64,000 bases of DNA from Streptomyces sp. F63 (GTDB lineage: Bacteria > Actinomycetota > Actinomycetes > Streptomycetales > Streptomycetaceae), in contig NZ_JAGPXX010000015.1 in assembly GCF_018070345.1 (NCBI RefSeq), positions 79,337-143,336 of the forward strand, written 5' to 3'. A program made the translations under genes and the position numbers. Under the pieces are notes generated by a model. That model searched no databases and was not told the origin of the DNA. It worked only from the letters and a program-made list of their open reading frames with translations. Positions 7,263-24,687 of this stretch are shown piece by piece. Within the stretch, counting starts at the first letter, position 1; each line of letters starts with the position of its first letter.

Positions 7263-7302
7263 GAAGACTCCCCGGACCAGGGATCTGACCTGGGACGTCT
7301 TC
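7263..7302 (+). promoter_or_regulatory. Hairpin in the rpoB leader
   Basis: GAAGAC (7263-7268) pairs with GTCTTC (7297-7302), enclosing an inner CCAGG (7277-7281)/CCTGG (7289-7293) stem. It lies in the transcribed leader about 60 bases before the rpoB start. Function unknown; it may be a pause or control element of rpoBC. Confidence 0.4.
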
Positions 7303-7364
7303 TCCGCGCACGGAACGGGGCCGGTACGCGCGTAGTGAGTCCGAGCCCTCGGAAGGACCCCCTC

Positions 7365-10847
<3,483 letters not shown>

Positions 10848-10987
10848 CGGCCGGGCCGGGACCCGCCGCCCCAGGTGGCGGGCCCGGCCGGCCCGGACCG
10901 TCCAGACCATGATGAAGACACAGCCGCAGCCGGCAGGCGCCCCCCTCGGCAGCGGCGACAAACCCCGAAAGAGGGATTGACGACAAA

Positions 10988-14893
<3,906 letters not shown>

Positions 14894-14911
14894 GCCCGGG
14901 CCTGCGTCTTC

Positions 14912-14945
14912 CAGGGCGGCCACTCCCCGCGGAGTGGCCGCCCTG
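14912..14945 (+). terminator. Terminator after rpoC
   Basis: Perfect 15-bp stem CAGGGCGGCCACTCC (14912-14926), loop CCGC, complement 14931-14945, 19 bases after the stop. Its core AGGGCGGCCAC is shared with the rplL terminator. Confidence 0.85.
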
Positions 14946-15052
14946 CGGCGTTTCCGGGAGCCCGGGGGAGCGAAGGCCCTCCACCGGAACTCCCCGGTCC
15001 CGCCCTGCGTCGGGGATGATGAGGGGGAGACGCGAGACGGGGAGGTTCTGCG

Positions 15053-15610
15053 GTGACATTCGAACCGTGGCAGGGGGGCAAGCCCCCGCAGCACATGCAG
15101 CCCACTCAGCCCGTGCACCTTCCGCAGATGTCGGTGATGCGCGCCTCGGACGCGGACCGGGAGCGCGCGGTGGACGTGCTCAAGGCCGGTTTCGCCGAGG
15201 GCCGGCTCTCCCAGGGGGAGTACGAGCAGCGCATCGGCCGGGCCTACCAGGCGCAGACGCACGGCCAGTTGCAGGCCATCGTCGCCGACCTGCCCCAGGG
15301 GCCGGTGCCCCAGAGCTTCCCCGCGCACCCGGCGCAGTTCGCGGTCCCGCACACGTTCCTGCCCGCCCCGCCCATGCCCACCCGGACGAACGGCAGCGCC
15401 ACCGGCGCCCTGGTCTGCGGCATTCTCTCCCCGATGACCTGGGGCCTGACGGCCATCCCCGCCGTGATCCTGGGCCACAAGGCGCGGGCCGAGATCCGCA
15501 GGACGGGAGAGGGCGGCGAGGGCTTCGCCACAGCGGGGATCGTCATCGGCTGGCTGTCGATAGCGTTCGGTCTGTTCTTCGTGCTGCTGGTGGTGGCGGC
15601 CGCGGCTTGA
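15053..15610 (+). CDS. DUF1707 and DUF4190 domain membrane protein
   Basis: 185 residues. After a Gly/Pro/Gln-rich start comes a DUF1707 domain (about residues 28-78: MRASDADRERAVDVLKAGF, LSQGEYEQRIGRAY), a short Pro-rich linker, then a DUF4190 region with two membrane segments (GALVCGILSPMTWGLTAIPA and the final IGWLSIAFGLFFVLLVVA). The GTG at 15053 follows a weak GGAGG-like site. Proteins of this build are common in streptomycetes; their role is unknown. It is a monocistronic gene just after rpoC, convergent with the next gene. Confidence 0.85.
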   Translation: MTFEPWQGGKPPQHMQPTQPVHLPQMSVMRASDADRERAVDVLKAGFAEGRLSQGEYEQRIGRAYQAQTHGQLQAIVADLPQGPVPQSFPAHPAQFAVPHTFLPAPPMPTRTNGSATGALVCGILSPMTWGLTAIPAVILGHKARAEIRRTGEGGEGFATAGIVIGWLSIAFGLFFVLLVVAAAA

Positions 15611-15646
15611 CCGCACGGGCACGGCGCAGCGCCTCCGCGCGGTGGC

Positions 15647-16465
15647 TCACCGCGGCCCCGGCTGCCAGCCGATGGAGATCACGGGATGCGCGGACGGGGT
15701 GATCCAGCGCAGGATCCGGTCCATCGTCCGGTACGGCACCGAGACGCAGCCGCCCGTCGGCCCGGGGCCGTTGACGTGCAGGAAGATTCCCGCCCCGCGT
15801 CCGGGTACGGCCGGCCACCGGTTGAAGTCGATGACCAGCGCCTTGGCGTACTGGACGGGGTAGTCCACCAGGTGCTCGCTGGCGTGGGGGCCCTGCGTCG
15901 TGAGGGGGTAGTCCATCTCCTCCGGAGTGCGCATCTGGTTGTAGTACTTCGACCGGGTGTCCTCCACCCACCAGTGCCGGTCGTCGACGCGGGTGTAGGG
16001 CATGGCGGTCCGGCTGGGTTCGAGACCGAAGCCCTCGGTCAGGGTGTAGGTCCCGGACGGGGTGGTCGAGGTGTCCTGTTTCCGCGCGGCGCCGTCGACC
16101 ACGCCGTTCCCGCCGACACGGCCCCTGCCGGTGGAGAAAGCCGGTCTCCAGGTGCCGTCCTCCTTGTCCCAGGCGGTGACGGTGGCGTACGTGCCCAGGG
16201 CGCTCACCGTGATCAGCTGGGTGCTGCGCCCTCTCACCACGGAGGCCGGCAGGGCGCGTGCCGGAGCGCCACCGGGCTCCGCGGCCGGCAGCTCCGGTAC
16301 GGCGGGTCCGCCGCCGTTCCCCGGGGCAGCGGCCCGGGGGCGGGTGTGCGGGGCCTGCGCCGAGGCCGGAACCGCCGCTCCGCCGAGCGTGGCGAGGGCG
16401 AGGAGGGAGCCGGCCGCGGCGAGCACGGCACCGGTGGGACGGAAGAGAGGTGGGGGGAACGGCAT
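15647..16465 (-). CDS. Secreted L,D-transpeptidase (YkuD)-like protein
   Basis: 272 residues with a Sec signal peptide (hydrophobic core GAVLAAAGSLLALATLGGAA, AxA-type cleavage near PASAQA). The C-terminal half has a YkuD-type active-site signature, HVNGPGPTGGCVSV, with His230 and Cys240 as the likely catalytic pair. Such enzymes form 3-3 cross-links in peptidoglycan or attach proteins to it, outside the membrane. The central segment (WWVEDTRSKYYNQM, HASEHLVDYPVQY) resembles the YkuD-like proteins common in actinobacteria. A non-enzymatic cell-wall-binding role is possible. It is convergent with the DUF1707 gene. Confidence 0.85.
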   Translation of the reverse strand: MPFPPPLFRPTGAVLAAAGSLLALATLGGAAVPASAQAPHTRPRAAAPGNGGGPAVPELPAAEPGGAPARALPASVVRGRSTQLITVSALGTYATVTAWDKEDGTWRPAFSTGRGRVGGNGVVDGAARKQDTSTTPSGTYTLTEGFGLEPSRTAMPYTRVDDRHWWVEDTRSKYYNQMRTPEEMDYPLTTQGPHASEHLVDYPVQYAKALVIDFNRWPAVPGRGAGIFLHVNGPGPTGGCVSVPYRTMDRILRWITPSAHPVISIGWQPGPR

Positions 16466-16801
16466 GGGCTGCTTCCTCTGCGCTGCCCGGCCGGACGCGC
16501 CGGCCGGTTGTCGGATACGGGTCGGGAGGGGGAGGGGTGGGACGCGGCTCCGGCCGCGGTGCCGGCGGGCGGGCGCGCCGGGCGGCTTCCGCGTTCCGGC
16601 CCAGCCTCCCCCGGAGTGCCCGGCCCCGCACGGCGCGGAGACGGTGCCGGCGGTCCGGGGAACGCGGCGGGGGCCCGGCCGCGGAGCCCCGCGGGCATCG
16701 GTTCCCGGGGCGGCGCGGGAACCGGCGGAGACCGGGGAGACGAAGGCCCGGGGCCGGATTCACTCCCCTGTCCGTCGCTCCACTGCCCGCGCGGACTTGT
16801 T

Positions 16802-16830
16802 TTGACCGGAGCCCATGCGGTAGGTACGCT
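16802..16830 (+). promoter_or_regulatory. rpsL-rpsG-fusA promoter
   Basis: TTGACC at 16802-16807 and TACGCT at 16825-16830 with 17-base spacing: an excellent principal-sigma promoter. It gives an rpsL leader of about 245 bases. The upstream part of this gap (16466-16800) is very GC-rich and shows no gene. Confidence 0.75.
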
Positions 16831-16983
16831 CTGACCTTGTGCCTGGGGTGTCCCTGGGCTCCCGTGCGCGCATTTCGTCCCGTCTTCGGCGGGGGAAACG
16901 CCTCCCGTCCGGGGGCCGGAGGCCGTTACGGTCCGCGACACCGACATCTGTGTCCTGACTGCCCCGCAGGAAGTCCGCAGCTT

Positions 16984-17010
16984 CGACACACCCGACCGCG
17001 TGGGTCGGGG
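16984..17010 (+). promoter_or_regulatory. Hairpin element in the rpsL leader shared with the rpsJ leader
   Basis: CGACACACCCGACC then GCGTGGGTCGGGG: the stem CCCGACC (16991-16997)/GGTCGGG (17003-17009) has a GCGTG loop. The same sequence, with very few differences, recurs at 33210-33236 upstream of rpsJ, and the surrounding leaders are otherwise unlike. It ends about 70 bases before the rpsL start. See findings; probably a regulatory RNA element. Confidence 0.6.
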
Positions 17011-17081
17011 AAGTGGTCGGGAATCCGTACAAAATCCCAGGTTAGCTTTAACGAGACTGGCACACAGAAACCGGAGAAACG

Positions 17082-17453
17082 GTGCCTACGATCCAGCAGC
17101 TGGTCCGCAAGGGCCGGCAGGACAAGGTCGAGAAGAACAAGACGCCCGCGCTCGAGGGTTCCCCTCAGCGGCGCGGCGTCTGCACGCGTGTGTTCACCAC
17201 CACCCCGAAGAAGCCGAACTCGGCCCTGCGTAAGGTCGCACGTGTGCGTCTCACCAGCGGCATCGAGGTCACCGCTTACATCCCGGGTGAGGGACACAAC
17301 CTGCAGGAGCACTCCATCGTGCTCGTGCGTGGTGGCCGTGTGAAGGACCTGCCGGGTGTTCGCTACAAGATCATCCGCGGCTCTCTCGACACCCAGGGTG
17401 TCAAGAACCGCAAGCAGGCCCGCAGCCGCTACGGCGCCAAGAAGGAGAAGTAA
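17082..17453 (+). CDS. rpsL: 30S ribosomal protein S12 (uS12)
   Basis: 123 residues. S12 sits at the decoding centre and is the streptomycin-resistance locus. The two loops that carry resistance mutations are wild-type in appearance (TTTPKKPNSALRK and GGRVKDLPGVRY), so no high-level streptomycin resistance is predicted from this gene. GTG start after GGAGAAAC. First gene of the str operon; rpsG begins 2 bases after the TAA. Confidence 0.98.
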   Translation: MPTIQQLVRKGRQDKVEKNKTPALEGSPQRRGVCTRVFTTTPKKPNSALRKVARVRLTSGIEVTAYIPGEGHNLQEHSIVLVRGGRVKDLPGVRYKIIRGSLDTQGVKNRKQARSRYGAKKEK

Positions 17454-17455
17454 GC

Positions 17456-17926
17456 ATGCCTCGTAAGGGCCCCGCCCCGAAGCGCCCGGTCATCATCGAC
17501 CCGGTCTACGGTTCTCCTCTGGTGACGTCGCTGATCAACAAGGTGCTGCTGAACGGCAAGCGCTCCACCGCCGAGCGCATCGTCTACGGCGCCATGGAGG
17601 GCCTCCGCGAGAAGACCGGCAACGACCCGGTCATCACGCTGAAGCGCGCTCTGGAGAACATCAAGCCGACCCTTGAGGTCAAGTCCCGCCGTGTCGGTGG
17701 CGCCACCTACCAGGTGCCGGTCGAGGTCAAGCCCGGCCGCGCGTCCACCCTCGCGCTGCGCTGGCTCGTCGGCTACTCCCGCGCCCGCCGGGAGAAGACC
17801 ATGACCGAGCGGCTCATGAACGAGCTCCTGGACGCCAGCAACGGTCTGGGCGCCTCCGTGAAGCGCCGCGAGGACACCCACAAGATGGCCGAGTCCAACA
17901 AGGCCTTCGCGCACTACCGCTGGTAG
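17456..17926 (+). CDS. rpsG: 30S ribosomal protein S7 (uS7)
   Basis: 156 residues. Head-nucleating protein of the small subunit, near the E site, and the autogenous repressor of the str operon in E. coli. Family motifs: MPRKGPAPKRP, LINKVLLNGKRSTAE, GGATYQVPVEV and the C-terminal RREDTHKMAESNKAFAHYRW. Only 2 bases from rpsL; fusA follows after 38 bases. Confidence 0.98.
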   Translation: MPRKGPAPKRPVIIDPVYGSPLVTSLINKVLLNGKRSTAERIVYGAMEGLREKTGNDPVITLKRALENIKPTLEVKSRRVGGATYQVPVEVKPGRASTLALRWLVGYSRARREKTMTERLMNELLDASNGLGASVKRREDTHKMAESNKAFAHYRW

Positions 17927-17964
17927 TCGCTACCCCCATCGAGACCGAGAGAAGACTGAGCCAT

Positions 17965-20103
<2,139 letters not shown>

Positions 20104-20153
20104 CACTAGGCTGCTCAGCTATTAGGCTGGAGCACACAAGGCTGCGGGAATCT

Positions 20154-20182
20154 CCGCCGCGGGCCGTCATGGTCCGCGGCGG
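20154..20182 (+). terminator. Hairpin between fusA and tuf
   Basis: CCGCCGCGG (20154-20162) pairs with CCGCGGCGG (20174-20182) over an 11-base loop, 50 bases after fusA. The 213-base gap suggests that tuf can be transcribed separately, as is known for the streptomycete tuf1 gene, but I cannot place its promoter with confidence. Confidence 0.5.
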
Positions 20183-20316
20183 GGGCCCCGGCAGTCTGCC
20201 CCCAAGCGAATACGGCCAAGGGCATCCCCTCGGGGTCCTGGTCGGTTCGGAAAGACCACCTGAACCCATCCGCAAAGTGTGGATGGAGTACAGCACCAGT
20301 CCACAGGAGGACCCCA

Positions 20317-21510
20317 GTGGCGAAGGCGAAGTTCGAGCGGACTAAGCCGCACGTCAACATCGGCACCATCGGTCACATCGACCACGGTAAGACGACGCTC
20401 ACCGCGGCGATTACCAAGGTGCTGCACGACGCGTACCCGGACCTGAACGAGGCCTCGGCCTTCGACCAGATCGACAAGGCGCCGGAAGAGCGCCAGCGCG
20501 GTATCACCATCTCCATCGCGCACGTCGAGTACCAGACCGAGTCGCGTCACTACGCCCACGTTGACTGCCCGGGTCACGCGGACTACATCAAGAACATGAT
20601 CACCGGTGCGGCGCAGATGGACGGCGCCATCCTCGTGGTCGCCGCCACCGACGGCCCGATGCCGCAGACCAAGGAGCACGTGCTCCTGGCCCGCCAGGTC
20701 GGCGTGCCGTACATCGTCGTCGCCCTGAACAAGGCCGACATGGTGGACGACGAGGAGATCATGGAGCTCGTCGAGCTCGAGGTCCGTGAGCTGCTCTCCG
20801 AGTACGAGTTCCCGGGCGACGACCTCCCCGTCGTGCGCGTCTCGGCGCTGAAGGCGCTCGAGGGCGACAAGGAGTGGGGCGAGTCCGTCCTCAAGCTCAT
20901 GCAGGCCGTCGACGAGGCGATCCCGGAGCCGGAGCGCGACACCGACAAGCCGTTCCTGATGCCGATCGAGGACGTCTTCACCATCACCGGCCGCGGCACG
21001 GTCGTCACCGGCCGCATCGAGCGTGGTGTCCTCAAGGTCAACGAGAACGTCGACATCATCGGCATCAAGCCGGAGAAGACCAGCACCACGGTCACCGGCA
21101 TCGAGATGTTCCGCAAGCTGCTCGACGAGGGTCAGGCCGGTGAGAACGTCGGTCTGCTCCTCCGTGGCATCAAGCGCGAGGACGTCGAGCGCGGCCAGGT
21201 CATCATCAAGCCGGGCTCGGTCACCCCGCACACGGAGTTCGAGGCGCAGGCGTACATCCTGTCGAAGGACGAGGGTGGCCGTCACACCCCCTTCTTCAAC
21301 AACTACCGCCCGCAGTTCTACTTCCGTACCACGGACGTGACCGGCGTCGTGACCCTCCCCGAGGGCACCGAGATGGTCATGCCGGGCGACAACACCTCCA
21401 TGTCCGTCCAGCTGATCCAGCCGGTCGCCATGGAGGAGGGCCTCAAGTTCGCCATCCGCGAGGGTGGCCGGACCGTCGGCGCCGGCCAGGTCACCAAGAT
21501 CGTCAAGTGA
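20317..21510 (+). CDS. tuf: Elongation factor Tu
   Basis: 397 residues. Delivers aminoacyl-tRNA to the ribosome. GTPase motifs GHIDHGKTT, RGITISIAH, DCPGHADY and NKADMVDD are intact. The domain III segment REGGRTVGAGQV carries the ordinary kirromycin-sensitive Ala, so no elfamycin self-resistance is indicated. GTG start after CAGGAGG. Ends before a strong terminator at 21551-21589. Confidence 0.98.
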   Translation: MAKAKFERTKPHVNIGTIGHIDHGKTTLTAAITKVLHDAYPDLNEASAFDQIDKAPEERQRGITISIAHVEYQTESRHYAHVDCPGHADYIKNMITGAAQMDGAILVVAATDGPMPQTKEHVLLARQVGVPYIVVALNKADMVDDEEIMELVELEVRELLSEYEFPGDDLPVVRVSALKALEGDKEWGESVLKLMQAVDEAIPEPERDTDKPFLMPIEDVFTITGRGTVVTGRIERGVLKVNENVDIIGIKPEKTSTTVTGIEMFRKLLDEGQAGENVGLLLRGIKREDVERGQVIIKPGSVTPHTEFEAQAYILSKDEGGRHTPFFNNYRPQFYFRTTDVTGVVTLPEGTEMVMPGDNTSMSVQLIQPVAMEEGLKFAIREGGRTVGAGQVTKIVK

Positions 21511-21550
21511 CCCCGGTCGCCGTCTAGGCACCGCCGGCCCCGGCCGGCAC

Positions 21551-21589
21551 GCGAGGGCCCGTACGACTCCGGTCGTACGGGCCCTTCGC
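21551..21589 (+). terminator. Terminator after tuf
   Basis: GCGAGGGCCCGTACGAC (21551-21567) pairs with GTCGTACGGGCCCTTCGC (21572-21589), an essentially continuous 16-17 bp stem with a 4-base loop. Confidence 0.85.
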
Positions 21590-21750
21590 GCTGCCCGCTG
21601 TACCGTGCGCGGTCAGTGAACAGCCGGGCAGGCGGAATCCCCCACACCGCGGTCCCGATGCCCTCCAACGGCCCAGGTGCGGTGCGGCTCTCCGCGGTAT
21701 GTATGGCTCATGGCCGACAGGACGCCTTCTCCGAGAACGGAGCGTTTTCC

Positions 21751-23343
21751 TTGCAGCGAGCCGCACAGCTCTCACCTCGGGCCCTGGAGTCCATCTCGAC
21801 TCCCGAGCGGGTGGAGACGCACCTGGGCACTCTGGACTTCCCGCTGGGCATGCCCACCGAGGAGACCGCCGACCGCCTCTACGACCATCTGGACCGGCTG
21901 GACGGCATCCGCGCGTTCCTCGACGCCTACTCCGGCGTCAGTGTGTGGGCGGCGCGCAAGGGCTTCCTGGCGACGGGGGCCAAGGACCACGACGTCCTGC
22001 TCTTCCCGGAGTTCATGGACCCCGGGGCGCTGGTGCTGACCGGGAACGCGGACACCGTCTACTTCCTGACCTTCCTCGACCTGACCGAGGGGCCCGTGGT
22101 GGTGGAGATGCCGCCCCTCACCCTCAGCTTCGTCAATGACCTGTGGTTCCGCTGGGTCGCCGATCCCGGCCTGCCCGGACCGGATCGCGGAACCGGGGGC
22201 ACCTACCTCTTCGTACCGCCCGGCTATGCGGGCCCGCTTCCGGAAGGCGGGTTCTTCAGGCACCGGGTCCGCACCACGCGGCTCATCCTGGCCGGCCGGG
22301 CGTTCCTTGAGGACGGCGATCCGAAGCCGGCGGTCGAGCGCATCAAGGAGCGGTTGCGTATCCACCGCTACGTGCCGGGCCTGTACGGAACGAGCGTGGG
22401 GGAGATCGTGACCGGGGGCACCGCCCCGCCGCTGCCGTGGACCGCGGAGACGTGGACCGCCGCTCTGCGCAGGCCCGGTCCACCGCGCTTCGTCGTGGCA
22501 TCCGGGCTGCCCCTCAACACGGTTCCGCCCGCGGACGTGACGTACTTCGATCTCGCCAACGAGCTGGTCCAGGACCAGCCGGCCGAGTCGTTCGATCCGG
22601 AGATCGCCGGTCCGCTGGCCGCGGTCGGGATCGTCAAGGGCGAGCCCTTCCGGCCGGACGCGCGGATGCGGAGGCTCCTCACCGAGGCGGCCGCGGTGGG
22701 CAACGCCACGGCCCGCACCCTTGCCAGCCGTCCGCGTCCCGAGGAAGGAGCGCACTTCTACGGCCCGTCCTCGCAGTGGGTCAACGGTCTGCTCGCGTCC
22801 GGCCACGACTTCATGACCCCGCCCGCGGACATCACCGACAAGGGCGTCGAGCCCCGTCCGAGCAGCGGTGCCCGGAAGCTGAACCTGCGGTCCTGGTGGT
22901 GGTACCTGGCCGTGGGCATCAGTCCGACGTTCGCCACGAGGCTGACGGGAGTGGGCTCGCAGTACCTGTTCTCGTTCGCGGACCGGGAGGGCCGGGCACT
23001 CGACGGCGGCAGACACCACCGCCTGGTGCTTCCGCCGGCTATCCCCGCCGCCCGGTTCTGGTCGGTCACCGTTTACGACAACCAGACGCGGTCGATGATC
23101 GACACGCCGCAGCGGTTCCCACGGGCCGGCAGCCAGGACTACCCCACCCCGGCGGCGGTCGCCGCCGCCGACGGCACGACCACGGTGCACTTCGGGCCCG
23201 TCCGCCCGGACGGCGTGCCGGAGGGCAACTGGATCCGGACCGTGCCGGCCCGGGGGTGGTTCGTGGTCCTGCGGCTCTACAGCCCACTGCGGCCGTTCTT
23301 CGACAAGACCTGGCGGCCGGGCGAGGTCGAGGCGGTGGACTGA
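21751..23343 (+). CDS. DUF1254/DUF1214 domain protein (intact copy)
   Basis: About 530 residues. N-terminal DUF1254 domain (about residues 20-170: ERVETHLGTLDFPLGMPTEE, GNADTVYFLTFLDLTEGPVV, SFVNDLWFRW) and C-terminal DUF1214 domain (about residues 380-525: GSQYLFSFADREGRALDG, FWSVTVYDNQTRSMIDT, RGWFVVLRLYSPLRPFFDKT). Function is not established for the family. I chose the TTG at 21751 because GAACGGAG lies 8 bases upstream and the N-terminus then matches the length of the neighbouring paralog; an ATG at 21706 is an alternative. No signal peptide is visible, so probably cytoplasmic. A degraded paralog follows 110 bases downstream. Confidence 0.85.
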   Translation: MQRAAQLSPRALESISTPERVETHLGTLDFPLGMPTEETADRLYDHLDRLDGIRAFLDAYSGVSVWAARKGFLATGAKDHDVLLFPEFMDPGALVLTGNADTVYFLTFLDLTEGPVVVEMPPLTLSFVNDLWFRWVADPGLPGPDRGTGGTYLFVPPGYAGPLPEGGFFRHRVRTTRLILAGRAFLEDGDPKPAVERIKERLRIHRYVPGLYGTSVGEIVTGGTAPPLPWTAETWTAALRRPGPPRFVVASGLPLNTVPPADVTYFDLANELVQDQPAESFDPEIAGPLAAVGIVKGEPFRPDARMRRLLTEAAAVGNATARTLASRPRPEEGAHFYGPSSQWVNGLLASGHDFMTPPADITDKGVEPRPSSGARKLNLRSWWWYLAVGISPTFATRLTGVGSQYLFSFADREGRALDGGRHHRLVLPPAIPAARFWSVTVYDNQTRSMIDTPQRFPRAGSQDYPTPAAVAAADGTTTVHFGPVRPDGVPEGNWIRTVPARGWFVVLRLYSPLRPFFDKTWRPGEVEAVD

Positions 23344-23453
23344 CCTCCCTGCCCGGCCCCTTTGGCGGTCGTCGCCGCAGGCCGGACGGCGGCCGGCGTG
23401 CGGAACGACTGGAACGCAGTGCTCACCACACGACCTCTTTCGGGAGGAACGCG

Positions 23454-24462
23454 GTGGTACAGGTGCACGACGCCCCCAGCCCGGGCACTCCGGCCGACAC
23501 CCTCACGTCGATCCGCAGTCCGGACCGGCTGGAGACGGTCTTCGGCACGATGGACTTCTTCGACGGCATGCCCCTGCCCGACACGGTGACCCGCAGCTAT
23601 GACGCGCTCGATCTGCTGCGCGGGATCGAGGTGTTCCTGAACTGTGTGCCCGGTGCCTCGATGGTGGCCATGCGACGCGGCCTGCGTGCCATCGGCATCG
23701 ACTCCCACACGATCGGCTGCCTGGTCCCGCGGTGCACTTCGGCCCCGCTGGTGCTCACCGCCAACACGGAGACGACGTACGGGATGACGTGCCTGGCACT
23801 CGCCCAGGACGGACCCACGTGATCGAGGCGCCGGGGAACCCGCTGTGCTTCGTCAACGACCTCTGGCAGCGCCATGTCACCGACATGGGCATCGCCGGAC
23901 CCGACAGGGGAGAGGGCGGCAAGTACCTCTTCCTGCCCCCGGGCCACGGCGGTGACCTTCCCGAGGGATACGTCGTCGTGCGGCCGCCGACCTTCTCCTC
24001 CTGGGTGCTGCGGGCGCTCAGCGGTACGGAGGGCCTGCTCCAGGCGCGGAGCTATCCGCTCTCGGCCGCGGCGGCCGTCGGGACGGGATCCCAGTACGTC
24101 TACACGGCGGAGGACTCCACCGGCGTGCTGCTCGACGGCGCACGCGGCTACACGCTCACTCTTCCGGGCGGCATCCCGGCGAAGAACTTCTGGTCCGTCA
24201 CCGCCTGCGCCCCCCCCGGACCCGGTCCCTGCTGCGCACCGATGACCCCCAGCCGAGTGTGAACAGCCTCTCGGACGGCGTGCGGGCCGAGGCCGGCGGG
24301 GACACGGTCCTCCACTTCGGCCCCACCGCCCCGCGGGGCAGGGAGGCGACCGGGATCCGGACGGTGCCCGGCAAGGGGTGGTTCGTCGTGCTGCGGCTCT
24401 ACGGCCCGCTCGAAAGCTGGTTCGACCAGAGCTGGCGTCCGGGCGAGATCGAACCGGTGTGA
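23454..24462 (+). pseudogene. Degenerate second DUF1254/DUF1214 gene (two frameshifts and an internal deletion)
   Basis: Starts like the upstream copy (GTG at 23454 after GGGAGGA; RSPDRLETVFGTMDFFDGMP). Frame 1 stops at 23822 (LALAQDGPT), but the homology continues in another frame (EAPGNPLCFVNDLWQRHV), so there is a 1-base indel near 23810. About 180 codons of the middle are then missing compared with the intact copy: RSYPLSAAAA joins directly to VGTGSQYVYTAED. A second frameshift lies in a C-run near 24215 (FWSVTA breaks, and RTRSLLRTDDPQPSV continues in the next frame), and the normal C-terminus PGKGWFVVLRLYGPLESWFD ends at 24462. Sequencing error could explain the C-run shift but not the deletion. 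Confidence 0.85.
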
Positions 24463-24581
24463 GGAAGCCGGCCGCGGGTGAGGTGATCGGCCGGCTTCCG
24501 TCCTGCGGCGTCGCAGGGACGCGGAGCCCGTTCCCGGGCCCGGGCGTCGTCGTGCTGCGTGGGGGAACAGACGTCATGGAG

Positions 24582-24625
24582 CACTCCTTGCCGTGCCGCT
24601 GGGGCTTCGGGCACGGCAAGGAGTG
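24582..24625. terminator. Bidirectional terminator between the DUF1254 pseudogene and the GH44 gene
   Basis: A perfect 16-bp stem CACTCCTTGCCGTGCC (24582-24597) with complement at 24610-24625 and a 12-base loop, lying in the convergent gap. Confidence 0.8.
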
Positions 24626-24687
24626 TCCGCCGGGGGAGCTACCGCCGCTTCCCACCGGTCCGGTCGGGTCAGGTGGTGTGTGCCGGA

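Noticed and set aside
17082..17453. Streptomycin-resistance allele of rpsL
   Set aside because: Both resistance loops (TTTPKKPNSALRK and GGRVKDLPGVRY) are wild-type.
20317..21510. Elfamycin-resistant EF-Tu
   Set aside because: The domain III residue in REGGRTVGAGQV is the ordinary sensitive Ala, and no other diagnostic change is seen.
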